Positions 29,266 through 37,681 of a DNA stretch of 64,000 nucleotides are shown piece by piece. Source of the stretch: CAVPDA01 sp963702495 (GTDB lineage: Bacteria; Pseudomonadota; Gammaproteobacteria; Burkholderiales; Rhodocyclaceae); NCBI GenBank assembly GCA_963702495.1, contig CAVPDA010000018.1:248001-312000 (forward strand). The letters run 5' to 3'. Numbering within the stretch: position 1 is the stretch's first letter; each line of letters opens with the position of its first letter. Under the pieces are notes generated by a model. The model was not told the origin of the DNA. It worked only from the letters and a program-made list of their open reading frames with translations, and made no database searches. A program made the translations under genes and the position numbers.

Positions 29266-30280
29266 ACGGCGTGCGCCGCATCGCCGGATACCTCGCGGCG
29301 GCGCTGCTCGTCCTGCTCGCCGGCTTGCCGATAGCGCATGCCCACGAGTCGCGCCCGCCTACCTGGAGCTCAAGGAAACAGCAGCCGGCCGGTTCAGCGT
29401 GCTCTGGCGTACGCCGGTGCTCGCGGGCAGGCGCCTCCCGGTCGCGCTGAAGCTGCCCGACGGCGTGCGCAACATTGAGGAGCCCAGCGTCCAGGAACTG
29501 CCCGATTCGCTGCTCGAGCGCCGCTCGGTCGATGCCGGGCCGACCGGCCTCGCGGGCAGGCGCATCGAGTTCCCCGGGCTCCAGTTGACGATCACCGATG
29601 TGCTGGTGCGCATCGAGCGGCTCGACGGCACGCGCTCGACCGAGCTCGTCCGCCCGTCGCGCCCCTGGATGGAGGTCGCGGCACCTCGCGGCACGTTCGC
29701 CACGATCAGCGTATTCCTCGGGCAGGGTATCGAGCACATCCTGCTCGGTGTCGACCACCTGCTCTTCGTGCTCGGGCTGCTCGCCATCGTGCGCACGCCG
29801 TGGATGCTGCTGAAGACGATCACCGCGTTTACGGTGGCCCACAGCATCACGCTCGCGATCGCCACGCTCGGTTACGCGAGCGTTCCCGCCCCGCCGCTCA
29901 ACGTCGCGATCGCGCTGTCCATTCTCTTCCTGGGGCCCGAGATCGTCCGCGCGTGGCGCGGCGAGACGAGCTTCACGATCCGCCATCCCTGGGTGGTCGC
30001 GTTCGCCTTCGGGCTGCTGCACGGGTTCGGCTTCGCGAGCGGCCTCGCCGCGCTCGGACTGCCGCAGAACGAGATCCCGCTCGCGCTGCTCGCGTTCAAC
30101 GTCGGCGTCGAGGTCGGCCAGCTCGCCTTCGTCGCCTTGATCCTGCTCCTGGTTCGCGCGTTCAAGGTCCTCCAGGTGCATTGGCCACGGCCGGTCGAGC
30201 TGCTGCCGGCCTACGCCGTCGGCTCGCTCGGGGCGTTCTGGACAATCCAGCGGCTTGTGCTGATGGTGGAGGGCGGATGA
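29262..30280 (+). pseudogene. HupE/UreJ_2-family membrane protein, broken by a 1-base deletion
   Basis: GTG 29262 starts a signal peptide ending PIAHAHESRP, and a different frame from about 29358 carries the rest: AYLELKETAAGRFSVLWRTP, a periplasmic beta domain, then six or so membrane helices ending WTIQRLVLMVEGG. Adding one G within the GCCCGCC run at 29353-29359 restores HESRPAYLELKE, the expected conserved opening of this family, and gives a protein of about 339 residues. Membrane motifs include GIEHILLGVDHLLFVLGLL and FTVAHSITLAIATLG, the histidine-rich HupE/UreJ signature linked to Ni/Co transport. The downstream frame is clean, so this may be a recent mutation or a sequencing error. 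ATGA overlap with the next gene. Confidence 0.85.
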
Positions 30281-30861
30281 GACGGTACTGCTGGGCCGCC
30301 GCGTGGCTGGCCGTATGGGCCTCGCCCGCGCTTGCGCACGTGCACGCGGGGCAGGGCACGGGCTTCCTGACCGGGGTCCTTCATCCGATCTCGGGACTCG
30401 ATCATGTGCTCGCCATGGTGGCAGTGGGGCTCTGGGGGGCGCAGCTCGGCGCGCCGGCGATCTGGCTGCTGCCGGTCACGTTTCCGATCGCCATGGCGCT
30501 GGGCGGTTTCCTCGGCTTGCTCGGCATTGCGCTGCCGGGCGTCGAGGCCGGCATCGCGGCCTCTGCGATTCTGCTGGGCACCGCTTTGATGACGGAGCGC
30601 CGCATTCCCCTGTATGCCGCCGCCGCATTGGTCGGCTTCTTCGCGATTTTCCACGGGCACGCACACGGCACCGAGCTGCCCCCCGGCGAGAGCGGCCTGC
30701 TCTACAGCCTCGGCTTCGTGGTGGCCACGGGATGCCTGCACGCGATCGGCATCGCGATCGGCGCCATCCACCGCTGGCCGGCAGGCAGAATCGCGCTGCG
30801 GGTTGCGGGTGGCGGCGTCGGATTCGCTGGCATCTTCTTCCTTTGGCGGGCCATCGGATGA
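30277..30861 (+). CDS. HupE/UreJ-family protein
   Basis: 194 residues, ATG 30277 overlapping the previous stop. Signal peptide MRRYCWAAAWLAVWASPALA, then mature HVHAGQGTGFLTGVLHPISGLDHVLAMVAVG, the standard HupE/UreJ start with histidine and aspartate on the first helix. FHGHAHGTELP and a later HAIGIAIG helix supply further His residues. Family members are nickel or cobalt permeases of hydrogenase/urease loci, but no hydrogenase or urease gene is in the window, so another metal or role is possible. ATGA overlap with the next gene. Confidence 0.88.
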   Translation: MRRYCWAAAWLAVWASPALAHVHAGQGTGFLTGVLHPISGLDHVLAMVAVGLWGAQLGAPAIWLLPVTFPIAMALGGFLGLLGIALPGVEAGIAASAILLGTALMTERRIPLYAAAALVGFFAIFHGHAHGTELPPGESGLLYSLGFVVATGCLHAIGIAIGAIHRWPAGRIALRVAGGGVGFAGIFFLWRAIG

Positions 30862-31463
30862 AACCGCTGCGCGTCGGCTCCGCCGGCTGGACGGCCGCTA
30901 CCGCGCTCGTGTCGGCATCCGGTGCCTCGCAGGCGCACGCACACCTGATCGAAACCGGTCTCGGACCGGTGTACGACGGCATCGCTCACTTCGCGCTGAC
31001 GCCCGAAGACCTGATGCCGGCGCTCGCGCTGGCGGTGCTCGCCGGTCTGCGCGGAAGGGACCATGCGCGACGCGTGATCCTGGTCTTGCCCCTGGCGTGG
31101 CTGCTCGCATATTTGCTTGGCACATCGGCGAACGTTTCGCTGCCCGGCTCGCTCTCGTGGGTGCCCTTGCTCGTGCTGGGCGGCCTCGTCGCGGCTGATT
31201 TCCGGCTGCCGATCGCCGTGACGACCGCGCTTGCAGCCGCTCTCGGCCTCTTCCTCGGTCTTTCCAACGGCTACGTGATGGCGCAGGCCGGTGCCGGTGT
31301 CCGCGGCGGCATCGGCATCGTCGGAGCCGTCTTCGTTGTCACGACTCTCGGCGCAGCGTGCGCCGTTGCATGGCAGTCGGGGTGGCTGCGCATCGCCTGG
31401 CGCGTCGTCGGGAGCTGGATCGCGGCGAGCGGACTGCTGCTGCTGGGTTGGTCCTTGCGATAG
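30858..31463 (+). CDS. Third HupE/UreJ-like membrane protein (divergent)
   Basis: 201 residues from ATG 30858, overlapping the previous stop. A signal-like N-terminus ends SQAHAHLIETGLGPVYDGIAHFALTPEDLMPALALAVLAGL, which keeps the His-first layout of HupE but replaces the usual HPxxGLDH motif by YDGIAHF. Five to six helices follow, ending LLLLGWSLR. It looks like a diverged partner of the preceding gene; the pair may form a heteromeric permease. That is inference from order and hydropathy. Confidence 0.7.
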   Translation: MKPLRVGSAGWTAATALVSASGASQAHAHLIETGLGPVYDGIAHFALTPEDLMPALALAVLAGLRGRDHARRVILVLPLAWLLAYLLGTSANVSLPGSLSWVPLLVLGGLVAADFRLPIAVTTALAAALGLFLGLSNGYVMAQAGAGVRGGIGIVGAVFVVTTLGAACAVAWQSGWLRIAWRVVGSWIAASGLLLLGWSLR

Positions 31464-31469
31464 GAGAGC

Positions 31470-31856
31470 ATGAGAATGATGAGACAGAATGGACGCGATG
31501 CCATGAAATGGGTGCTGATCTTCGCTGCTGTCGGTGAAGCGGCAACCGGAGTGGCTCTGTTGCTTGTCCCACAGTTGGTCGGTCAATTTCTGCTCGGCGC
31601 AGAACTGACCGGCATTGCCGCAACCGTGGCGCGCGTGGCCGGGATCGCTCTGATCGGACTAGGGGTCGCTTGCTGGCCGGGCCCGCCGCTGATTGGCATG
31701 CTGGCCTACAGCACGACCGTCACGTTGTATCTCGCCTACGTTGGCTTTGTCGGCGGGTTAACCGGAATCCTGCTATGGCCGGCAGTCCTCCTGCACGCGA
31801 TCCTGACGGTGCTTCTGACCCGGGCTTTGGCAACGAGCAAGGCGACGAGCAGTTAG
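31470..31856 (+). CDS. Small four-helix membrane protein, unknown
   Basis: 128 residues; ATG 31470 lies just behind AGGAGA, with ATG 31476 and 31503 (MKWVLIF) as alternatives better spaced from that site. Four hydrophobic segments (WVLIFAAVGEAATGVALLL; a central VARVAGIALIGLGVACW; YSTTVTLYLAYVGFVGGLTG; LLHAILTVLLTRAL). No named family recognised. Six bases behind the third HupE-like gene, so probably the last gene of that operon. Confidence 0.65.
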   Translation: MRMMRQNGRDAMKWVLIFAAVGEAATGVALLLVPQLVGQFLLGAELTGIAATVARVAGIALIGLGVACWPGPPLIGMLAYSTTVTLYLAYVGFVGGLTGILLWPAVLLHAILTVLLTRALATSKATSS

Positions 31857-32179
31857 ATGAATGGAACGGGCCGCCCAATTTGAGATCGCCGAGCAAACGC
31901 GTGGCGGTTCGGTCGGGGTGTTGAACGTCAGCTTCGATGGCTTCGTACGGCCGATATTGGGAGGATCGACGGGCAGTTCCGGGTCGCCGGGAGCCGTCAC
32001 CCGATGGGGCAACCGGCCACCCGCGAGCGGCTGCTGTCGGTACGCTCGAACGGCAGGTCAGGCCGAGGCGGAGTGACCGAGCCCGCGCTGGTTAGCGTCT
32101 CGTTTGTGGGGAGCATCGGACCCTCGGAAGCGTCGTTTGCCGCCATGGCCAACGACTCCTATTGGGCTCGAAGCGCCCG
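31857..32179. other. 323-bp gap between convergent genes, nothing recognised
   Basis: No frame with a plausible start and protein-like composition. It lies between the last gene of the HupE operon (+) and the methyltransferase (-). No clear intrinsic terminator seen for either. Confidence 0.5.
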
Positions 32180-32818
32180 TCAGCCCTGGGGCACCGCCGC
32201 CGCAGCTTTACGGATCAGAAGGATTCGGTACATCCCGCGCAGCAGACTCGGTTCATCGAGCGTAATCGTCACGTCCAGCCCGCGCGCAAGATCGCCGAAG
32301 GTGCGGGTGATATCGGTTCCGAACGCGGTGCTGAACCCGTTGGCGCAGCGCCGCCACAGCGACGGCTTCGTGCCGTCCGCCTGAAACTTGTCGAAGACGA
32401 CCGCTCGCCCGTTTGGCTTCAGCGCCTGCAGCGTCGCGTCCAGGCAGGCATGCCCGTCCGGAACGACACTCAGGATGAGGTTCAGGATGGCAGCGTCGTA
32501 GCTTCCCCCCGGCGCCAGCAGGCTCTGTGCGTCTGCTTGAACCAGTTCCACCGAGGCAGGGCATTGGCCGAGTTTCTGGCGGGCCCTCTCCAGCATCTGC
32601 GGGCTGAGATCGGTCCCCGTTGCCTGCACCCCGGAGGGCAAGAGCGGCAGGTCCGCGCCCGTTCCCACACCGACGAGCAGCACACGTTCCCCCGGTTGGA
32701 GCGCGAGGAGTTGGATTGCTCTGCGGCGCCCAGGCAGGAACAGGCGGCCGACCGCGGCGTCATAGACGGGCGCCCAGAGACGATAGACGACGAGGTTCCG
32801 GCGGTTGGTCATCTTCAT
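32180..32818 (-). CDS. Class I SAM-dependent methyltransferase (PmtA/UbiE-like)
   Basis: 212 residues. The SAM motif I is VLLVGVGTGADLPLL, followed by the acidic end of strand 2 in ATGTDLSPQMLERAR, motif II-like VQADAQSLLAP, and SYDAAILNLILSVVPDG. The YRLWAPVYDAAVGRLFLPGRRRAI opening matches phosphatidylethanolamine N-methyltransferase (PmtA) and UbiE-like enzymes, so a membrane lipid or quinone substrate is plausible. The gene is on the same strand as terC, which lies upstream across a 232-bp gap. Confidence 0.8.
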   Translation of the reverse strand: MKMTNRRNLVVYRLWAPVYDAAVGRLFLPGRRRAIQLLALQPGERVLLVGVGTGADLPLLPSGVQATGTDLSPQMLERARQKLGQCPASVELVQADAQSLLAPGGSYDAAILNLILSVVPDGHACLDATLQALKPNGRAVVFDKFQADGTKPSLWRRCANGFSTAFGTDITRTFGDLARGLDVTITLDEPSLLRGMYRILLIRKAAAAVPQG

Positions 32819-33050
32819 GGTGGATCACCGGACTCCGAGTTTGAAGGCGAACTGCACGCGCAGGTCGATGATTCAGCATTTTCGCTCCGCCGTGCCGACA
32901 GCAGGGCGACGTTTTCGATGCTGCCCTGCGTCGGCCGCGTCTCCACCGCGAACGTCCGATCCGCCGCGTTAATCACCTGCTCCAGCGCGCGGCCATTACC
33001 CGTGCCATCCGCGTCGATGCGGAGGAGCGATTCAGGGAGCATTGCCGTCG

Positions 33051-34046
33051 TCACACGTCGTCGGCGCCGGTGCTCGACTTGAGCGCGCGGGCGCTGGCGC
33101 TCCTGCGCAGCGACAGCCACACCGAGACGCCGATGATGACGGCGACCACGGCGAGCGAGATTCCGACGGGGATCTTGTACAGGTCGATCAACATCATCTT
33201 GACGCCGATGAACATCAGCACCAGCGCCAAGCCGTATTTCAACAGCGAGAAACGGTCCGCGACGTCGGCCAGCAGGAAGTACATCGCCCGCAGGCCGAGG
33301 ATCGCGAAGACATTCGAGGTCAGGACGATGAACGGGTCGGTGGTGATGGCGAAGATGGCCGGGATGGAATCGACGGCGAAGATCAGATCGGTTATCTCGA
33401 CCAGGACCAGCACCAGAAAGAGCGGGGTCGCGTAGCGCACGAGTCGGCCCGCCTCTTCCCTGAAGACGAAGAAGCGCTCGCCCTCCAATTCGGTAGTGAT
33501 CTTCATGTGCCCGCGCAGCCATTTCACCACCCGGTTGTTTTCCAGGTCCGGCTTCTCGTCGGCGAACCACCACATCTTGACGCCGGTGAGGAGCAGGAAG
33601 GCACCGAAGACGTAGAGGATCCAGTGGAACTGGGCGATGAGCCAGGCGCCGGCGAAGATCATGATCGTGCGCAGGACGATGGCGCCGAGCACGCCGTAGA
33701 TGAGCACGCGCTTTTGCAGTTCGAGCGGCACCGCGAAGAACGAGAACAGCATCAGCCAGACGAAGACATTGTCAACGGCGAGCGATTTTTCGATCAGGTA
33801 GCCGGTGATGAACTCCAGCGACTTGGTGTTGGCGACTTCGCGCCCGGCTACCCCGTCGAGGTACCACCAGATCGCGGCGGCGAAGAGCAGGGAGACGCCG
33901 ACCCAGATCCCGGACCAGGTGGCCGCTTCCTTGAACGACACACGATGTTGCTTGCCACCGCCGACCATGAACAGGTCGATCGCCAGCATGACCAGAACGA
34001 GGGCGAAAAAGCCCGCCCACATCCACCACGTTCCGATGCTTTCCAC
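33051..34046 (-). CDS. TerC/Alx-family membrane protein, riboswitch-controlled
   Basis: 331 residues with about nine helices. GTG 34046 is chosen: GGAGAG lies 6 nt upstream and MESIGTWWMWAGFFALVLVMLAIDLF starts directly at helix 1; longer frames upstream lack coding character and run into the leader RNA. Conserved acidic membrane motifs EKSLAVDNVFVW and EITDLIFAVDSIPAI are those of TerC/Alx proteins, which export or handle Mn2+ and load exoenzymes with manganese. The manganese riboswitch upstream supports a Mn-homeostasis role, as for E. coli Alx and MntP. Confidence 0.92.
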   Translation of the reverse strand: MESIGTWWMWAGFFALVLVMLAIDLFMVGGGKQHRVSFKEAATWSGIWVGVSLLFAAAIWWYLDGVAGREVANTKSLEFITGYLIEKSLAVDNVFVWLMLFSFFAVPLELQKRVLIYGVLGAIVLRTIMIFAGAWLIAQFHWILYVFGAFLLLTGVKMWWFADEKPDLENNRVVKWLRGHMKITTELEGERFFVFREEAGRLVRYATPLFLVLVLVEITDLIFAVDSIPAIFAITTDPFIVLTSNVFAILGLRAMYFLLADVADRFSLLKYGLALVLMFIGVKMMLIDLYKIPVGISLAVVAVIIGVSVWLSLRRSASARALKSSTGADDV

Positions 34047-34134
34047 GCTTGCTCTCCTTGTCAGATATCGCCAACGGCCGGCGCCTGAAAGCGCAACGGC
34101 CCTGCGTCCAGCGCGGACGAAGGGCCATCGTATG

Positions 34135-34280
34135 TTCTGACAATGGGACCTTCGCCATCGCGGCAAAGGTCTGACTCGCAGCATCGGTCTTCTGATGCTG
34201 CCCGGGCGCCGGGAAGCTGTAGTCCAACCATGACTTCCGTATTGACGACGCCGCGGCGGAGAGCTACTCCCCCTTGGGAC
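34135..34280 (-). ncRNA. yybP-ykoY (manganese-sensing) riboswitch upstream of terC
   Basis: Read on the minus strand, the leader begins with AAGGGGGAGTAGC (34275 downward), the invariant L1 signature of yybP-ykoY RNAs. An 8-bp perfect stem GCAGCATC/GATGCTGC follows, then the closing hairpin GACCTTTGCC-GCGAT-GGCGAAGGTC (34147-34171), the usual GACC...GGTC end. Members bind Mn2+ between two docked loops and turn expression on. About 90 nt separate it from the GTG start, enough for an expression platform. Boundaries are approximate. Confidence 0.88.
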
Positions 34281-34286
34281 GATCGG

Positions 34287-34315
34287 AATCTACCGAACCC
34301 GAGCAAATCCGTCAA
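34287..34315 (-). promoter_or_regulatory. Sigma-70 promoter of the terC leader
   Basis: On the minus strand TTGACG (34315-34310) and TAGATT (34292-34287) are separated by exactly 17 bp. Transcription would begin near 34280, at the 5' end of the riboswitch. The insertion sequence stops 21 bp upstream at 34336, so the promoter survived the insertion. Confidence 0.75.
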
Positions 34316-34373
34316 CTATTAGTCTTTTACATAATGGTATGAGTCTGAACGGGGGCGTGTATTTCCAAGGAGG

Positions 34374-34386
34374 AATGAGTCTGAAC
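34374..34386 (+). repeat. Internal copy of the IS end core
   Basis: The 13-base core atgagtctgaacg of the terminal repeat (first copy 34339-34351) recurs here in direct orientation, 35 bp inside the element and about 30 bp before the transposase start. Probably a second transposase-binding site or autoregulatory site. Confidence 0.7.
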
Positions 34387-34414
34387 GCGGATAAAGGGAT
34401 CGATCATCGGAGGC

Positions 34415-35674
34415 ATGGTGATCGATATGAACGAAGCGAAGCTCGCGACGCTGGAGCAGGTCAGGGCGTTTCTTGCGGGAACGGGAGCGGTCGAGTTTTC
34501 GGCGTGCGGCAAGGGCGAGGACCGATACGGGTACATCGCAGAAGTGCTCAATCGGTTCGGTTACAAACGGTTGAAGAAACCGGACAAGGGATTGATCCTG
34601 CGCTACCTGGGGCGGACGAAGGGCTACTCGCGCCAACAACTCACGCGGATCGTCAAACGCTGGCGAGCGGGCAAGAAACTGGTCAAGGCCTATCGCACGC
34701 CGACGCACGGTCTGGCGCGCAAATTCACCGATGCCGACCTCATTGTGCTGGCCGAGACGGACACTCTGCACGGCACCCTGTCCGGGCCGGCCACCCGGCA
34801 CCTCATGGCGCGAGCGCTGGAAGTGTTCGGCGATGTGCGTTACGAGCGGCTGGCAGCGATTTCGGTGGGGCACCTGTACAACCTGCGCAAACGGCAGGGT
34901 TACCTCGACCGCCGCCGCGTCTTCACCAAAACGCGGCCGACGGGCATCGCCATCGGCCAGCGCCGGGCGCCAGCCCCCGACGGTCGTCCCGCCTTCATCC
35001 GCATCGACAGCGTCCATCAGGGCGATCAGGACGGCCTCAAGGGCGTCTATCACATCAACGCTGTCGATTGCCTCACCCAGTGGGAGCTTGTGGCTACCTG
35101 CGAGAAGATCAGCGAAGCCTATCTGCTGCCGGTCATCGAAGCGCTGCTGGGGGGCTTCCCGTTTCGCATCCTGGGCTTTCATGCCGACAACGGATCGGAG
35201 TACATCAATCACAAGGTGGCCAAGATGCTCGACAAGCTGGCGGCCGAATTCACCAAGTCGCGGCCGCGCCATTCCAACGACAACGGCCTGGCCGAAACCA
35301 AGAACGGCGCGGTCATCCGCAAGCATCTGGGCTACGGGCATATCCCGCAGCGCTTCGCCGCCCAGATCAATGCCTGGTGTGCCGAGCACCTGAATCCGTA
35401 CGTCAATTTCCATCGTCCCTGTCTATTCGCCAAGGACATCACGGACAAGAAGGGCAAGACGAGGAAGCGCTATCCGCTCGATTGGGTCAGGACGCCCTTC
35501 GAGAAGCTTGCCAGCCTGCCGCACGCGGCCACTTTCCTGCGCCCGGGCGTCACGCTCGATACCTTGCGCACAACCGCCACGGCGATGTCGGACAACGCGG
35601 CGGCCGACCAGATGAATCAGGCCCGGCACAAACTGTTTCTTTCCATCAGCCAACGATCCCACAAAGCCGCTTGA
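34415..35674 (+). CDS. DDE (integrase-core) transposase
   Basis: 419 residues. The N-terminal helix-turn-helix region (YGYIAEVLNRFGYKRLKKPDKG, broken into two helices; GYSRQQLTRIVKRW) precedes an rve/DDE catalytic core: first Asp in FIRIDSVHQGD, second in LGFHADNGSEYINH and Glu in NDNGLAETKNGAVI. Start could be ATG 34415 or ATG 34427 behind GGAGG. The family is in the IS3/IS481-like retroviral integrase superfamily; I cannot name the IS group. The frame is intact, so the element may be active. Confidence 0.85.
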   Translation: MVIDMNEAKLATLEQVRAFLAGTGAVEFSACGKGEDRYGYIAEVLNRFGYKRLKKPDKGLILRYLGRTKGYSRQQLTRIVKRWRAGKKLVKAYRTPTHGLARKFTDADLIVLAETDTLHGTLSGPATRHLMARALEVFGDVRYERLAAISVGHLYNLRKRQGYLDRRRVFTKTRPTGIAIGQRRAPAPDGRPAFIRIDSVHQGDQDGLKGVYHINAVDCLTQWELVATCEKISEAYLLPVIEALLGGFPFRILGFHADNGSEYINHKVAKMLDKLAAEFTKSRPRHSNDNGLAETKNGAVIRKHLGYGHIPQRFAAQINAWCAEHLNPYVNFHRPCLFAKDITDKKGKTRKRYPLDWVRTPFEKLASLPHAATFLRPGVTLDTLRTTATAMSDNAAADQMNQARHKLFLSISQRSHKAA

Positions 35675-36031
35675 AGCTCGCCACCGAAAAACCCACCCCA
35701 AAACCGGGCCTGTGGATTTGCGGACAATTCGCTGGCAAAAAACCGCCAGCGAACCGGGGCGCTTGCCGTGGAAAAGTCGCGAAAAGCCGCGACTTTCCCA
35801 CCGCGCACCCCTTTGCCCACAAGCTCCACAGGCCCCCATCGGTTTTGATATGCAATTCGAAAGTCAGAACCAATCGTTCAGACTCATACCTGAATTGGAA
35901 TTGACTGCTGCCGGAATGAACCCCGGTGAGACAATCACTTGAGAGGCTTACGCCTCTTAGGATATATCCTATATTGGCCATACCGTTATATTCGACACTT
36001 ACAGTAGATTCTAAGATGAAAGGGATCACTG

Positions 36032-37263
36032 ATGAAGCTCGCCACGGTAGCTGAAAATGGAATTTCTATGGAAGCCGGCCACATTGAAGATATCCGGCTT
36101 GCTTCGACCAAGATGACGGGCGCGGACCGAAGGGCGTTTCAGGCGCAGATGGCGCTGAAATATTGTGGCGGCAATCCTCGGCGTGCCGAGGACGTCTTCG
36201 GATGGGGTCGGCAGGCCGTGCAGGTTGGCCTGCATGAGAAGCGTAGCGGGATCGTTTGTCTTGGGCATCACAGGTTTTGCTGCGGCGCGAAACTGTGGGA
36301 GGAGAAACATCCGGAGGTAGCGCGCGCGCTGTGGGAGATAGCGCAAAGTCATTCGCAACAAGATCCGACTTTTCGCACCACGTTGTCGTTCACCCGTTTG
36401 ACCGCCGAGCAAGCCATCAAGCAGTTGCGGGGACAAGGGTTTGCCGAGGACGTGTTGCCCTCACGAAGCTGCATGTCGGAAGTGTTGAACCGCAACGGCT
36501 ACCGGCTGCGTCCGGTGCTCAAGGCCAAACCCCAAAAAAAGTCCCAGAAACCGACGCCATCTTCGCCAATATCCAACAACATGAGCGCGCTTGCCAAGGC
36601 GAAGCCGTCATGCGCCTGAGCATGGACTGCAAGGCGACAGTGAATATTGGCGACTACTCCCGGGGCGGCAAGACGCGGGGCGATAACCAGGCAGCGGACC
36701 ACGATATGGGATGCGAGCAAAAACACACGCCGTTTGGTGTCGTCGATGAAGACAGTGGGCAACTGTATCTGTCCTTCGGAAGCTCGGCCAAGACCAGCGA
36801 TTTCGTCGTCGACAGCCTCTACGCATGGTGGCAGAGCCAATCGCCTGAGGTGTGCGCTCGAGTTACGCACCTCCAGATCAAGGCTGATAACGGGCCCGAG
36901 AGCAATGGCCGGCGCACGCAATTTCTCAAGCGGATGGTTCAGTTCGCTGATCACATCGGCAAGTCCATTCGCCTGCTGTACTTTCCGCCCTACCACAGCA
37001 AATACAATCCGGTGGAGCGATGCTGGGGAATCCTGGAAAAGCACTGGAACGGGGCCAAACTAACGGATACCCAAACGATGCTGGAGTGGGCCAAGAGCAT
37101 GACCTGGAAAGGCGTTCATCCCGTCGTCGAATTGAACCGTACGGTCTATGAAAAAGGAATCACCGTGGCCAAGGATGCCATGCAAGCTGTCGAGTCCAGG
37201 CTGGAACGAAACCCGCTCCTACCCAAGTGGGACATCCTCATCCGACCGACCTGCACGGTATGA
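36032..37263 (+). CDS. ISAzo13-type transposase, joined by -1 frameshift
   Basis: Frame 1 runs 36032-36619 (195 codons) and carries the N-terminal part (LTAEQAIKQLRGQGF, LNRNGYRLRPVLKAKPQ). The rest is in the -1 frame up to 37263: KVPETDAIFANIQ, MRLSMDCKATVNIGDYSRGG, THLQIKADNGPESNGRR and LLYFPPYHSKYNPVERCWGILEKHW, the DDE-type catalytic core and the C-terminal motif of this family. A shift on the slippery site at 36535-36541 yields about 410 residues with a continuous conserved sequence. Either programmed -1 frameshifting makes the full enzyme, or this is a mutation in an A run; the first is favoured by the perfect heptamer. Confidence 0.8.
36535..36541 (+). other. A AAA AAG slippery heptamer for -1 frameshifting
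   Basis: In the zero frame the codons are CAA AAA AAG, giving the classic X XXY YYZ heptamer A AAA AAG, the most efficient -1 site known in bacteria. Complementary CTTCGCC (36561-36567) and GGCGAAG (36598-36604) downstream could form a stimulating stem with a long loop. Confidence 0.7.
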
Positions 37264-37681
37264 ATATTCTGGGGAATCACCTTAGGTATCGACAGCGCAC
37301 GCATTTCACGTGCCGTCCTACTTCCAGTGCTCGTTGTGTCAGGATTACGCTGCCTGACTAGGCGAGCTACCTAAGCGACCTCAGGTCGCACAGCGGCATT
37401 TTTTACGCGCCCGCAAGCGGAAGCTCAAATCGGCGCGAAGGCCGAAATTACGGGTAGTCGCGGATGGTGTCAAGCGCTGCCGGGACTCAGGATCGGGATC
37501 CGGCGAGCCGTAATTGCGGCGAACCGAAGCCGTAGGGCGGGCCGTGCCCGCCATTCGTTGGCTGCGGCGGGCACGGCCCGCCCTACGAGGTCGCTCCCGG
37601 TCTGCGCGTCGGCTGGCGGCTGCGACTTCCCAGAAACGTTTTCTCCCCTTATTCTTGTACCAGGCACGATCAGGAGCAGCC
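37264..37681. other. Gene-free stretch between IS and the secreted protein gene
   Basis: 418 bp with no convincing frame. It holds the large palindrome at 37532-37586 and, near 37375-37389, a small GCGAC/GTCGC hairpin followed a few bases later by a run of T, which may act as a weak terminator. Confidence 0.5.
37532..37586. repeat. Large perfect palindrome with 21-bp arms (REP-like)
   Basis: Left arm 37532-37552 and right arm 37566-37586 are exact reverse complements around a 13-base loop. The arm core is GTAGGGCGGGCCGTGCCCGC, matching a type of extragenic palindrome dispersed in many GC-rich proteobacteria. No T tract follows, so it is more likely a REP/MITE-type repeat than a terminator. 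Confidence 0.85.

Larger units (their letters stand above)
34336..35890 (+). mobile_element. Insertion sequence, ~1.55 kb, perfect 16-bp terminal inverted repeats
   Basis: Left end ggtatgagtctgaacg (34336-34351) is the exact reverse complement of the right end at 35875-35890. The element holds a single transposase gene. The left end carries a second direct copy of the core atgagtctgaacg at 34374-34386, so the transposase may bind two sites there. No target duplication is obvious in the flanks. It sits in the promoter-side flank of terC. Confidence 0.85.
35945..37290 (+). mobile_element. ISAzo13-type insertion sequence (ends approximate)
   Basis: A transposase in two frames, with lower GC flanks than the rest of the window, lies 55 bp behind the first element. 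Short related sequences occur near the two ends (CATACCGT at the left near 35980 and its complement near 37255), but no clear long inverted repeat was found, so the limits are estimates from the gene and the composition change. Confidence 0.6.

Noticed and set aside
32815..33573. Minus-strand 252-codon frame over the end of terC
   Set aside because: Out-of-frame shadow with Arg/Gly-rich composition and no start signal.
35940..35975. Small GAGGC/GCCTC hairpin and AGGATATATCCT palindrome near the second IS
   Set aside because: Too short to be called a site; probably part of the IS end or chance in AT-rich sequence.
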